A stretch of 64,000 nucleotides of DNA from Hevea brasiliensis. Its lineage: Eukaryota > Streptophyta > Magnoliopsida > Malpighiales > Euphorbiaceae. The first letter of the stretch is position 1. Every line of letters begins with the position of its first letter. Below, piece after piece: positions 45,849-58,183 of this stretch. The position numbers and the translations under genes were made by a program. The stretch is taken from assembly GCF_030052815.1 (NCBI RefSeq), contig NC_079504.1, positions 46,488,507 to 46,552,506 of the forward strand. Direction: 5' to 3'. The notes under the pieces were generated by a model. The model did no database searches. It saw nothing but the letters and a program-made list of their open reading frames with translations, and had not been told where the DNA came from.

Positions 45849-47819
45849 ATGGAAGAGGGAGATCATTCCGTGGAGCAATCTATCAAGGCTGAGGTCCAAG
45901 GGGAAGCCCCAGCCCTCCAGAACGTGAGTGGGTTAGCCACTCCAGCTCCTACTCCAGCGCCGCAGTTTCCTACTCAGTTTGCACAGTAGATGGCTGCGTT
46001 TTTCCAACAAATGGCGGGAAATGTGCCACCTCAAGCTCAAATGCAAGCACTTGCAGCGCAACCACAGCCCTCGGCTAGGCAATATGAAAAATTAATGAAA
46101 ATTGGGGCCATCGAGTTTAAGGGCACTGTGGATCCACTGGAGGCAGAACAGTGGTTAGAGAGAATGGAACGAGTTTTCAGAAAGTTACAGTGTGTAGAAG
46201 AGCTGAAGTTCGAGTACTCTGTTTCTCTATTGCAAGGGGATGCATATGAATGGTGGAAGACCATCCCCCACAGCCTGGTTCAGCCACCTGTGCTGACATG
46301 GCTAGACTTCCTGAGGGAATTCAGGCAGAAATGGGTTCCCGATGCTTATGTAGATATGAAATTGCAAGAATTCTTGAGCCTGAAGCAAGGGGACAGAACA
46401 AAAGCAGAGTATGAGCGGGACTTTTCAAGGCTAAGTCACTATGTTGGAAGCTTAGTCTCCACCCCCAGAGACAGATGTAAGAGGTTTGAGGCTGGGTTGA
46501 GGCCTAGCTTAAGAATGCAAGTTGTGAGATTCAGACACCAGAATTTTTCTGAGCTGATTTCACAAGCCCTGGAACTGGAAAAGATAGAATCAGAAGGGGC
46601 GGTGAAGAAGGGCACTCAAGAGAAAGAAAAGACTGCAAAGGCTATGGGTCAGGCTACTGATAGTGGTTCTAGGAAGAGGAAACAGTTTGGGGGATCCAGC
46701 TCTCGCAGATCTGACAAAGGCAGATTCTCTGGCCAAAGACCACTCTGGTCTGGTCAGCAGACCCAACAGATATCTCGAGGAGCTTTATTAGTTCGGCAGT
46801 GTGAGACTTGTGGTAGAACACATGGTGGGGTGTGTTTCAAGGCCATCGATGCATGTTTCAACTGTGGAGGGAGTGGACATTTTGCTAAGGATTGTACTAG
46901 TCCACGCCAATCTGGACCTCCTGCCACATCGGAGGGATCAACCCAAGTCTCTACACCTAGAGGGTCACAACCAACTGGTCGAGGTAGAGGCAGAGGTAGG
47001 GGTCCTAGTAGCACTCCTGGAAGTCAGAGTACTGTTAACCAGCCAGAACCAAGTGGTGCACCAGCTAGAGTTTATACCATGAGACAGAGAGAGGAGGCTA
47101 AAACATCAGATGTAGTAGCTGGTATTTTCTTTATCCTTGACCAAGATGCATATGTGTTGTTTGATCCTGGCTCCACACATTCATATGTCAGTGCTAGTGT
47201 GATGTGTTCTACTGCTATCCAGTGTGTACAAATGGACTATGATGTGCTAGTAACTAGTCCATTAGGTCAGGAGGTTAGGGTCAACAAAATCTATAGAGAT
47301 TGTCTTTTGGTGATCCAAAGACATGTTTTTCTGTCAGATTTGATTGAAATGCCCTTCAGAGATTATGATAATATCTTGGGCATGGATTGGTTAGCCAGGC
47401 ATCACGCGATGATTGACTGTAGACTGAAGACAGTCACTTTTGGTCTCCCTCTATACGGTGATGTGATAATACATGGGGAGAGGCAGTTACTGCCATCAAA
47501 CATCATTTCGGCTGCACTAGCCAGAAGGATGATCAGAAAGGGGTGTGAAGCATACTTGGCACATGTGATAGACACCCAAGTGGGGAGTCTAGCACTGAGG
47601 GACATCCCTATTGTATGTGACTTTCCGAATGTGTTTCCTGATGAATTGCCAGGATTACCTCTAGAAAGAGAGGTGCAATTTGAAATTGATGTTATGCCTG
47701 GTGTGGACCCAATCTCGATAACACCATGTAGAATGGCATCAGCAGAATTGAAAGAGTTGAAAATGCAGTTGCAAGAGCTGCTGGACAAGGGCTTTATCCG
47801 CCCTAGTGTGTTACCTTAG
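45849..47819 (+). pseudogene. Unit B gag and protease
   Basis: The start at 45849 (MEEGDHSVEQS) is broken once by CAG-to-TAG at 45987-45989, then the frame is open from 45990 to 47819, over 600 residues. It has the capsid-type domain (FKGTVDPLEAEQWLERMERV, YEWWKTIPHSL), an intact zinc knuckle CFNCGGSGHFAKDC (46855-46896), Gly/Arg-rich linkers, the protease motif FDPGSTHSYVS near 47161 and the conserved ILGMDWLARHHAMIDC near 47370. It ends at a Trp-to-stop (TGG to TAG, 47817-47819) at the same position as in element 1. It is the longest gag-protease frame in the window. Confidence 0.94.
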
Positions 47820-47828
47820 GGAGCGCTA

Positions 47829-48228
47829 GTGTTGTTTGTCAAGAAGAAGAATGGCACCCTCTGCTTATGTATTGACTATCGACAGTTGAATAAGGTGACA
47901 ATAAAGAACAGATACCCATTGCCCCGCATTGATGATTTGTTTGATCAGTTGAGGCGTGCAGCTGTGTTCTCCAAAATTAACCTGAGATCAGGTTATTATC
48001 AGCTGAAAGTACAAGAGCAGAGTATTTCTAAAACTGCTTTTAGAACCTGCTATGGCCATTATGAGTTCTTGGTTATGCCATTCGGGTTAACTAATGCTCC
48101 GGCTGCTTTTATGGATCTGATGAACACTATCTTCAGACCATACCTTCATCAGTTTGTAGTTGTGTTTATAGATAATATATTGGTTTATTTGAGGAGTGCA
48201 GAAGAGCATGATAGACATCTGCGGATTG
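47829..48228 (+). pseudogene. Unit B reverse transcriptase, N-terminal part
   Basis: The RT begins [20 protein letters not shown], with [12 protein letters not shown] (first catalytic Asp changed to Asn), [13 protein letters not shown] and [10 protein letters not shown] (Asp-Asp changed to Asp-Asn). Both changes hit catalytic aspartates and each is a G-to-A type change. The gene is cut at 48228 by the copia insertion and continues at 58189 in the same frame: removing 48229-58188 restores the reading. Confidence 0.92.
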
Positions 48229-50331
48229 TGTTAGTAGTATGCTCTAGAGCATATCATTTAGTATGTATCTTGTACATATTTTTAATAATAAAAGGCATTT
48301 CCACTTTTCCGTTTACATAATATATTTATGTGTAATAGAAAAGGTCCATTGATATTTTGTTAGAAATATTATTCTTAAGTTGTTAAGAATATGAGTGACA
48401 ATATTTCTAGCACAAAGTATCATAAATAGGTTCACAATCGAGGATACTTCATAATAAGGACATGACTTATCCAGAAAGATTGTATTCATGTTTGTTCCCA
48501 AGTTATTTATATGAGATATAAATAAGATGGAATGGTGAGTCTCATGCCATATAACAAACATGATAGGCACTTATAAATGATAAGTAGGCCGAACCAGTGA
48601 CACTTATGACAAGCACATGGAGTTTACTCATGTCAATGTTTTGTCATAAATCATATCAGTGCATATAATCTTTAGACCTGAGATAGCACAGTTATCTTGT
48701 ATATAGGTAGTTTGAGTTTGATCTTGCTTTCATACTTGTACTATGTATGGGTATATGGGCATGTGTTGGCTCTGCTAGTTATATATGGAGGTAGGAGTTG
48801 ATCAAGATGGAATCTGTTCCTCTAAGTAAATAGAGATAAAATCCTATGTTCATATAATTGTTCTTGATGTTTCAAGTTCTGGCCAGACAGATAGATTTAT
48901 TCGAGAAAAGAGTTTACGATGAGAAAAATCTTTTAATAAAGAACTTGAATTTAAAGAGAACATAATATTCATAGCACATTGATTTTGACATAAACCATGA
49001 CTCCAGCTTGAGTTGGGATTTTGTAACAGAGAGTTTCTAGTGCATGGTAACATATGATTATAGGTTCATTTAAGGTAAATCTTATTACTAATTGGGTGGC
49101 CATGGCATGCTATGCTAGGTGTTAACCATGGTCTATGAGGTTCATAAAATGATTTAGAGAAATCATTTATGGTAAGAAAGAGTTCGATGATATTAAGAGT
49201 TGATATCATGTCTCATTGCCAATTAGTGATGAGCCTAGTAAGTCACACACATACACAAGTTATCACCTATTTAAATATGATTTAATTAATTAATTAAAGA
49301 GTTTAATTGATTAATTAAATAGATTTGGTTTGCAATTAAATTGCAAAGTCCCTAGCATGACTTGAAACCAAATCTAGATTATTGGATGTGTAGTATAAAT
49401 TAAATTTATATTTAAAGTGTTTAAATATGAATTTAATTGATGAGAAATTAATTAATAGAGATTAATTAATTAATTTATATTTGATATAAATTAATTAGAA
49501 GAAGAAAATAATTATTTTGGGTTAAGAACTCAAAATTAAGACACGAGGGCATTTTGGTCATTTCACGATTACAGACACGTGACACCATGAGATGGTGACA
49601 CATGGCATAACACATAAGCTTGCCAAATGTTTTTTTAATCATGTAAGATGATTAAAATCAAGATTAAATATAGGTTTGACACTTGGCACAATGTGATTGG
49701 GTCACTTAAACCTAGAGCTAATCAAAAGGTGACATGTGGCTAGGGTTTAATGTGTTAACCTAGCTATTTAAGTGTGGTTATGAAAAGAAAACATAACCAG
49801 CAGCCTCTCCTCTCATTTGTCACGCCACTTTGAGCCTCTCCAGCTATTTCTCTTCATCTCTCATCAATTCAAAGAGATTAGCCATCAATCTCTTGAATTA
49901 AGAACACTAGAAATTGTTTCTAGTGTCCTGTTTACATCTCTAATCTCTTAAAAGGCAGAACTTGAATTTCTAATTAATAGAAAATGTTTTAGAAGCTGTT
50001 CAAGGGCTGCCATAGGTGTTCTTGGTGTGGACAAGCTAGAGGGACAACATCTGGTGTCCTGAAGACGAATCTCAAAGGCGCAGACACGCTGCAGCTCATC
50101 AAGAGGTTAGTGTAATCGTTCTTGATTTAATCTAGGGTTCTAAAATTAATCTGATTAATTTTAAAATCTTAAATGGCAAATACAGATCCAAAAACATATT
50201 AAAAGAGTTTTAATATGTTGTTTATCATTGAAATCAAATAGATAAAAATAAATCTTGCATGGTGCATGTGACCCTAGGTGAAAATTTTTGAATTCAATGG
50301 TATAATCTTGTGTTTTTCACGCCTGCCTTCA
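48229..50331 (+). repeat. 5' LTR of nested copia element
   Basis: It runs TGTTAGTAGTATGC to GCCTGCCTTCA, 2103 bp. The U3-like part is AT-rich with AATTAATTAATTAA. A weak TATA-like TATTTAAG occurs near 49765. The 3' part has CT-rich leader sequence. An antisense open frame (48313-48570) is repeated identically in the other LTR and is not considered a gene. Confidence 0.95.
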
Positions 50332-50333
50332 AT

Positions 50334-50345
50334 TGGTATTAGAGC
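50334..50345 (+). promoter_or_regulatory. Primer binding site of nested copia element
   Basis: TGGTATTAGAGC begins two bases after the LTR end. It is the tRNA-Met-type site with one C-to-T change, spaced as usual for copia. Confidence 0.9.
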
Positions 50346-52110
50346 CACTATATTTGCCATTTAGATTGTTGATTATATAATTTAATTGTGTGTTTGATCA
50401 TGAGATCAAGAGATTCATTGCTGGTTGGATCATGAGGTGTGGCACACATGGTGAAGCCACCATTGGTGGCGGCAACAATGGTTCCATGGGTGGATCAAGG
50501 TTTGGCTTTTAATTCTGCAATTGTTGTATGATCTAAGGCCTATTCTTTGACTAATTAAAGTGTTTAATTAGTTGTTTTAATCACACAATTAAATTATGAT
50601 TCAAATCAGAATTTTAAAAATTGTTTGAATGTGATTCAAATCTGAATTTTAAAAGTTGTTTGAATGTGATTCAAATCTGAATTTTTAAAGTTGTTTGAAT
50701 CATATTTAAATCTGATTTTTAAAATTGATTCAATAAAATTCAGATCTGATTTTTAAAAATATTTGAATGTGATTCAAATCTGATTTTTAAAAAATGTTTG
50801 AATGTGATTCAAATCTGAATTTTTGAAGTTGTTTGAATGTGATTCAAATCTGAATTTTTAAATTTGTTTGAATGAGATTCAAATCTGAATTTTTAAATTT
50901 ATTTGAATCATATTCAAATCTAGATTTTTAAGTTGAATATGAGATATTCAATTTAATTTAAGTATGTATGTTTTATTTAATTGTTAAATAGTGATATGCA
51001 TGATGGATGATCATGGACTATAAAAGACCAATGTGATTGGATTTATTTCTTTTATGTTTCTTTGGGATTGTAAATTAATTAATTTATTTTAATTTATTTT
51101 GGGCATGTATTATTAAGTTTGTAATATTTTTGGGTTGTAATTTCATTTATTTAAGTTCTTGTAAATTCGCCTTGGTATGCCAAGGATTACTATATAATAT
51201 TGGATTGCAAGAAGTTCAAGGAGGTCAAGAGCATTGGTGGGACCAGTGGGAGGAATTCAAGATCAAGTGTTGATTATGTACTCCTTCAGCAACTCTTGTA
51301 AAATGAATGAATGAAATGCACCTAGGAATGCCCTGATTCAATTCTTGGAGGCTCAGAATTGAATCCCTTAGAAAGTCCATGATCATACCATATTTACTGC
51401 TTATCCATGAATGCATGAGATGTATGGGAATGTATGCAATTATATGATATATGCATGCTAAATGGATAATGTGCAAAGTGAGACCTTAATAGTAAGTAGG
51501 ATGGCTATAAAATCTTCCAAACAAATGATTAAGTTGGAAATGCTATAATTAAAGTAATTATAACATAAGCCCTCCATTGGGGCAATTATTTTAAGAAATT
51601 TTAAATAGTTGCATGAGATACAATTAATTTAAGAGATTTTCTTAAGAATAATTGTTAAGCATGAGATGTTGTAAATATGTAAATGGTTTGGTGGCCAATA
51701 TTAGATGTACCTGAGGACATTAAAATTATTTGCATAATTACTGGCTCAATGGGATCAACTTAACTAATGCAAGATAAGTCAATAATGGATGTACCTGAGA
51801 TTTTGAGCATTAGGGGCTAGGTAAAGGATTGAGCCTCACATGAGATGTGATGGGCAAGGAGTTGCTCACTTATAGTTTATTGTAATTCCAATAATGGATG
51901 TACCTGAGGATGATCAATAGAATTATAAGAATTCAATCACCCACTAGAAATCCATCCAACTAGGATTTCCGTTTTCTACTTTGGAAGTGTAGGATTCGCT
52001 AAGTTAGTGGGAGGACCAATTTGATTAAAAGACCATAATCATTTTGGTTAATTACATGATACATTTACTAATTAATTTGGTTATTTTCTGCAGTTAATTT
52101 TCTGATAAAA
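50346..52110 (+). other. Long leader of nested copia element
   Basis: About 1.8 kb without a supported gene lie between the primer site and gag. It contains a 35-base tandem array (50598-50935) and three copies of GGATGTACCTGAG or close variants (near 51702, 51787 and 51896). Such a long leader could hold packaging and translation signals. Confidence 0.6.
50598..50935. repeat. 35 bp minisatellite, about ten copies
   Basis: The unit resembles TTTGAATGTGATTCAAATC followed by TGAATTTTTAAA. Copies start at about 35-base steps (50599, 50634, 50669, 50703, 50737, 50772, 50807, 50842, 50877, 50912). Each contains the small palindrome TTTGAAT...ATTCAAA. The central copies are the most diverged. Confidence 0.85.
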
Positions 52111-52960
52111 ATGAGCACAAAACAACCACCACCATCCAATATCCTTGCAAGCATACTTGATCACAACAGGTTGACAGGACCTAATCTGTCTGATTGGCTA
52201 AGAAATTTGAAACTTGTCCTGAACCTTGAACATATAGGATATGTTCTAGATTCAAATGTTTCTGGTCCCTTACCTCCAGAGGCCACACAAGAGGAACATG
52301 AAACTTTGGACAAGTGGAAGGAGCATGATATGAGAGCTAAGTGTTACATGCTTGCTTCTATTAGTAATGAGTTCTGAAGCAACATGAGAACATGCAGAGT
52401 GCGAGTGAGATCCTCCTTCACCTACAAGAGTTGTATGGTGAGCACAGCAGAATGCTAGGTATGAGATATCTAGATGCTTATTCCGTATGAGGATGTCCGA
52501 GGGACGTAATGTTGGGGATCATGTCCACAAGATGATTCGGTGATTGAGCGCTTGGAACATCTTGACTTCAACATGGATTTCCAACTACAAACGGATTTGA
52601 TCCTTCACCCTTCCCGAGTCTTTTGGGAATTTTGTGACAAATTTCCATATGACTAAACAGAATGCACCTTAGTGAATTACTCAACATGTGGTTATTGCCC
52701 AAAAGAATATGCCGTGCAATAAAGGAAAAGAGGTAGCTTTGTTGCATCTTCTTCACTGGAAAGTCCAACAAGAAGAAGAGCAATAAGAAAAAGAAACCTC
52801 GATTCTGGTCCTTCCAAGAAAATAGCTAAACAGAAAAGGAAGACTAAAGTCGATGGAGGCAAAGGAAAGTGTTTCCACCGCCAAAAGGATGGGCACTGAA
52901 AAGGAACCGCCTGCAGTATCTTGCTTTTACGAAGGACAAGAAGGATACACCTTCTAAGGT
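52111..52960 (+). pseudogene. Nested copia gag, frameshifted
   Basis: The ATG at 52111 starts MSTKQPPPSNILASILDHN, followed by LTGPNLSDWLRNLKLVLNLE and IGYVLDS, the conserved opening of copia gag (UBN2-like). After 52377 several frameshifts and stops break it. A remnant zinc knuckle near 52870 reads KCFHRQKDGH with the second Cys changed to Arg, followed by a TGA where Trp is expected. It would form the particle shell; it cannot do so in this state. Confidence 0.8.
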
Positions 52961-54217
52961 ATGTCCATATCTTGTTATTTAGATTATGATGAAACTCATA
53001 GTAAATATACAGCTTGGGTTTTAGAAATCGGTGCCGCTTCTCACATTTCTAATGATATGCGTGAACTAGCAAACAAGAGTGCGACTTGCTCTCAAGATAT
53101 TAGAGTCCGGATTGGCAATGGCTCAACTGTTGAAGCTTTAGCCGTAGGATCTAAATCTTTTTACATGTTTGGACATGTTTTGTGTTTGGATAATATTTTA
53201 TATGTACCTGATGCTTTTAAGAACATCATTTCTATATCTAGTTTGACTAGAAATGGCTATGAATTTCAGTTCACAGATGATGTTTGCAATATTTATTTTG
53301 GAAATAAATATGTTGGTTCGGGTTATATGAATGATGGTCTTTATTATTTGGATAATAATGACAAACACAAATTGAATGTGAGTGATCTAAAAGAATACAA
53401 TGCCATGGTGAAAACCAACTCAAGTTCAAAATATATTTGGCACTTAAGGTTATGTCATGTTGTAGAAGATAGGATTGTAAAATTGGAGAAAATGGGGATT
53501 CTATCCTCATTGGGCTCTGAGCCTACTCCAACTTGTGAATCTTGCCTTCAAGGCAAAATGACTAGATCACCCTTTGTTGGACAAGGGCTAAGAGCTGAAA
53601 ATATTTTGAAACTAATACATAGTGATGTATGTGGTCCGTTTAAAGAAATGGCTAGAGGGGGTTTTCATTATTTTATTACCTTTACTGATGATAAATCAAG
53701 GTTTGGGTATTTGTATTTGATGAAATACAAACATGAATCCTTTGAAAAGTTTAAGGAATTTAAATCTGAAGTAGAAAATCAAACAGGAAAAAGTATTAAA
53801 GCTCTTCGATCAGATCGTGGAGGTGAATATTTGAGTACTGAATTTGATGAATACTTGAGAGAGCATGGCATTGTTTCTCAGCTGACTCCTCCAGGAACGC
53901 CACAGATAAATAGTGTATCTGAAAGGAGAAATCGTACCTTATTGGATATGGTACGTAGTATGATGAGCTATACTGATATGCCAATCTTCTTTTGGGGATT
54001 TGCATTAGAATCAGCTTTATATATTCTGAATAGGATTCCATCAAAATCAGTTTCTTCCACACCTTATGAGATATGGCATGGAAGAAAACCAAGTCTTAAG
54101 CATGTTAAGATTTGGGGTTGTCCAGCTTATATCAAAAAGCTGAACACTGATAAATTGGAGACCAGATCAGAAAAAGGTCGATTTGTTGGATATCCAAAAG
54201 ATAGTTTTGGATATTAA
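52961..54217 (+). pseudogene. Nested copia protease remnant and integrase
   Basis: The frame is open for about 418 residues. The protease active site usually reads D-S-G-A; here it is EIGAASHI (near 53020), so the catalytic Asp is Glu. Integrase follows: a zinc-binding region (HLRLCHVVEDRI ... CESCLQGK, 53440-53560) and a catalytic core with Asp in HSDVCGPF, Asp in RSDRGGEY and Glu in VSERRNRTLLD. The C-terminus reads PSLKHVKIWGCPAYI and GRFVGYPKDSFGY. The integrase looks chemically complete while the protease does not. Confidence 0.88.
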
Positions 54218-55818
54218 TTTTATTTGCCTACTTCACAAAAGGTTGTAATAAGTAGAGATGCCACATTTCTTGAACAACAGTTTGTTCAAGAAGGAGGCAA
54301 AGGAAGGCAAATAGAGTTAGAATTGGAGAATTCTGACCAACCAATAGATCAGATGGATATAGATCCATCTAGTCAACCTATACCCATTGATGAAACATCT
54401 ACAACTGTTCCTCGTAGAACAACCAGGGTATCTCACCCACCAGTGAGATATGGTTTTCTTCATGAAGAAGAACAAGAGTTGTCTACTCATGAAGAAGTAG
54501 ATCATGGAGATGATCCACTTACCTATGAAGAAGCTATATCAGATATAGACTCTTCAAAATGGATTGATGCTATGAAATCCGAGATTGATTCCATGTATAA
54601 GAATCAAGTTTGGGATCTTGTTGACCCACCTGAAGGTATTGTACCTATAGGGAACAAATGGGTTTTCAAGAAGAAAATTGGTTATGATGGAAAGGTAGAG
54701 ACCTATAAGGCAAGGCTAGTAGCGAAAGGGTTTCGCCAAAGGCAAGGAATAGACTATGAGGAGACTTTCTCGCCTGTTGCCATGCTTAAATCAATTAGGA
54801 TTTTATTAGCAATAGCTGCATACTATGATTATGAGATTTGGCAGATGGATGTCAAAATGCCTTTTCTCAATGGATACATTGAAGAAAACATTTTCATGGA
54901 ACAACCTAGGGATTTGAATTCCAAGATGGTTCCAAGGTATGCAAGCTAAAGCGATCCATTTATGGGTTGAAACAAGCTTCGAGGAGTTGGAACATCCGCT
55001 TTGATGAAGCCATTAAATCTTTTGGTTTTATAAAAATGAGGATGAGCCATGTGTATATAAGAAGGTTAGTGACAAGGCTATCACTTTCCTTGTCTTAAAT
55101 GTGGATGACATAATCGTTGATGGGTAATGATACGGTATGTTGACGACTATAAAGGTATGGTTGTCAAATACATTCTCCATGAAAGACTTAGGAAGGCAAC
55201 CTATATTCTTGTGATTCGCATATATAGAGATAGAGCGAAAGAATAATTGGTTTATCCCAAAGTCTATACTTTGAAAAGGTGTTAAAGAGGTTTAACATGC
55301 TTGATTCCAAGAGAGGATTGTTATCAGTGAGACATGGTATCCACCTTTCTAAAGAGATGTCTTCAATGACACCAAGAAAGAGATAAGATGGCCAGATTCC
55401 ATATGCTTCGGCTATTGGAAGTTTAATGTATGCAATATTGTGTACTAGGCCTGATATCGCATATGTCGTTAGTTTGACTAGCGGTATCAATCCAATCCAG
55501 TTTGGAACATCGATAGTCACAAGAATATCCTTAAGTACTTGAGAAGAACTAAGGATTTATTCTTGATTTATGGAGGTGGAGACTTGCAATTGGATGGTTA
55601 TACCGATTCGATTTCCAATCGATATCGATGATAGAAAGTCTACCTCTGGATATGTGTTCATTTGTAATGGAGGTGCGATCGGTTGGAAGAGTTCCAAACA
55701 GAGCACGATTGCAGATTCCACTCATCGAGGCCGAGTATATTGTCGCATCGATGTTGCAAAAGAAGTCGCTTTGGATAAAGAAGTTCGTGATGTAACTTAC
55801 ATGAGTTCCTTCCATTGA
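54218..55818 (+). pseudogene. Nested copia reverse transcriptase and RNase H, frameshifted
   Basis: After a stop at about 54217 the frame runs to 54949: a linker with acidic stretches (EEEQELSTHEEVDHGDD), then RT blocks WVFKKKIGYDGKVETYKARL, LVAKGFRQRQGIDYEETFSP and WQMDVKMPFLNG (catalytic Asp present). From 54950 frameshifts fragment it: NVDDII near 55095, IGSLMYAI near 55415 and the RNase H block DIDDRKSTSGYVFICNGGAI at 55624-55680. The RNase H end is short and garbled. A purine tract near 56075-56082 precedes the 3' LTR. Confidence 0.88.
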
Positions 55819-56083
55819 GTCGCAGCTCCATTACACCGTGACAACAATGGAGCAATCATACTGAGCTAAGGAACCAAGGTCTCACCGTAAATCCAAACAC
55901 ATAGAAAGGCGCTACCACATTATCGGAGAAATAGTTGGGCGAGGCGATGTAGCCATGCAGAAATAGCATCACCAAAATCCGGTGATCCATTCACTAAGCC
56001 TATGTCACGCACTCGCTAGACCGACATCTTGAGAAGATAGGTCTAAGATATTGTAATGAATGGCTCTAGTGCTAGTGGGAGAT

Positions 56084-58183
56084 TGTTAGTAGTATGCCCT
56101 AGAGCATATCATTTAGTATATATCTTGTACATATTTTTAATAATAAAAGGCATTTCCAGTTTTTTGTTTACATAATATATTTATGTGTAATAGAAAAGGT
56201 CCATTGATATTTTGTTAGAAATATTATTCTTAAGTTGTTAAGAATATGAGTGACAATATTTCTAGCACAAAGTATCATAAATAGGTTCACAATCGAGGAT
56301 ACTTCATAATAAGGACATGACTTATCCAGAAAGATTGTATTCATGTTTGTTCCCAAGTTATTTATATGAGATATAAATAAGATGGAATGGTGAGTCTCAT
56401 GCCATATAACAAACATGATAGGCACTTATAAATGATAAGTAGGTCAACAGGACACTTATGACAAGCACATGGAGTTTACTCTTGTCAATGTTTTGTCATA
56501 AATCATATCAGTGCATATAATCTTTAGACCTGAGATAGCACAGTTATCTTGTATATAGGTAGTTTGAGTTTGATACTACTTTCATACTTGTACTATGTAT
56601 GGGTATATGGGCATGTGTTGGCTCCTGCTAGTTATATATGGAGGTAGGTGTTGATCAAGAGGAATCTGTTCCTCTAAGTAAATAGAGATAAAATCCTATG
56701 TTCATTTAATTGTTCTTGATGTTTCAAGTTCCTTGCCAGGACAGATAGATTTATTCAAAAAAGAGTTTCTGATGAGAAAAATCTTTTAATCAAGAAATGG
56801 AATTAAAAGAGAACATAATATTCATAGCAAATGGAGTTTGACATAAACCATGACTCCAGCTTGAGTTGGGATTTTGTAACAGAGAGTTTCTAGTGCATGG
56901 TAACATATGATTATAGGTTCATTTAAGGTAAATCTTATTACTAATTGGGTGGCCATGGCATGCTATGCTAGGTGTTAACCATGGTCTATGAGGTTCATAA
57001 AATGATTTAGAGAAATCATTTATGGTAAGAAAGAGTTCTGATGATATTAAGAGTTGATATCATGTCTCATTGCCAATTAGTGATGAGCCTAGTAAGTCAC
57101 ACACATACACAAGTTATCACCTATTTAAATATGATTTAATTAATTAATTAAAGAGTTTAATTGATTAATTAAATAGATTTGGTTTGCAATTAAATTGCAA
57201 AGTCCCTAGCATGACTTGAAACCAAATCTAGATTATTGGATGTGTAGTATAAATTAAATTTATATTTAAAGTGTTTAAATATGAATTTAATTGATGAGAA
57301 ATTAATTAATAGAGATTAATTAATTAATTTATATTTGATGTAAATTAATTAGAAGAAGAAAATAATTATTTTGGGTTAAGAACTCAAAATTAAGACACAG
57401 GGGCATTTTGGTCATTTCACAGTGTGACACGTGGCACCATGAGATGGTGACACATGGCATAACACATAAGCTTGCCAAATGTTTTTTTTTAATCATGTAA
57501 GATGATTAAAATCAAGATTAAATATAGGTTTGACACTTGGCACAATGTGATTGGGTCACTTAGAGCTAATCAAAAGGTGACATGTGGCTAGGGTTTAATG
57601 TGTTAACCTAGCTATTTGAGTGTGGTTATGAAAAGAAAACATAACCAGCAGCCTCTCCTCTCATTTGTCACGCCACTTTGAGCCTTTCCAGCTATTTCTC
57701 TTCATCTCTCATCAATTCAAAGAGATTAGCCATCAATCTCTTGAATTAAGAACACTAGAAATTGTTTCTAGTGTCCTGTTTACATCTCTAATCTCTTAAA
57801 AGGCAGAACTTGAATTTCTAATTAATAGAAAATGTTTTAGAAGCTGTTCAAGGGCTGCCATAGGTTTTCTTGGTGTGGACAAGCTAGAGGGACAACATCT
57901 GGTGTCCTGAAGACGAATCTCAAAGGCGCAGACACACTGCAGCTCATCAAGAGGTTAGTGTAATCGTTCTTGATTTAATCTAGGGTTCTAAAATTAATCT
58001 GATTAATTTTAAAATCTTAAATGGCAAATACAGATCCAAAAACATATTAAAAGAGTTTTAATATGTTGTTTATCATTGAAATCAAATAGATAAAAATAAA
58101 TCTTGCATGGTGCATGTGACCCTAGGTGAAAAATTTTGAATTCAATGGTATAATCTTGTGTTTTTCACGCTTCCGTTCCTTCA
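56084..58183 (+). repeat. 3' LTR of nested copia element
   Basis: It runs TGTTAGTAGTATGC to GTTCCTTCA, 2100 bp, nearly identical to 48229-50331. Small differences include CCAGTTTTTTG versus CCACTTTTCCG near the start and a short rearrangement near 56443. The target duplication GATTG follows. Confidence 0.95.

Larger units (their letters stand above)
48229..58183 (+). mobile_element. Young nested Ty1/copia element with 2.1 kb LTRs
   Basis: The element has a 5' LTR (48229-50331), primer site (50334-50345), gag, protease-integrase, RT-RNase H and a 3' LTR (56084-58183). The target duplication GATTG is at 48224-48228 and 58184-58188. It lies inside unit B RT and removing it restores the frame. 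The two LTRs look about 98 percent identical by eye, so it is the most recent large insertion here, yet all coding regions are broken. Confidence 0.95.

Noticed and set aside
48313..48570. 85-residue minus-strand open frame repeated identically at 56168-56425
   Set aside because: The identity comes from the two LTRs being copies of one another. It has no recognisable domain and lies antisense in U3-like sequence.
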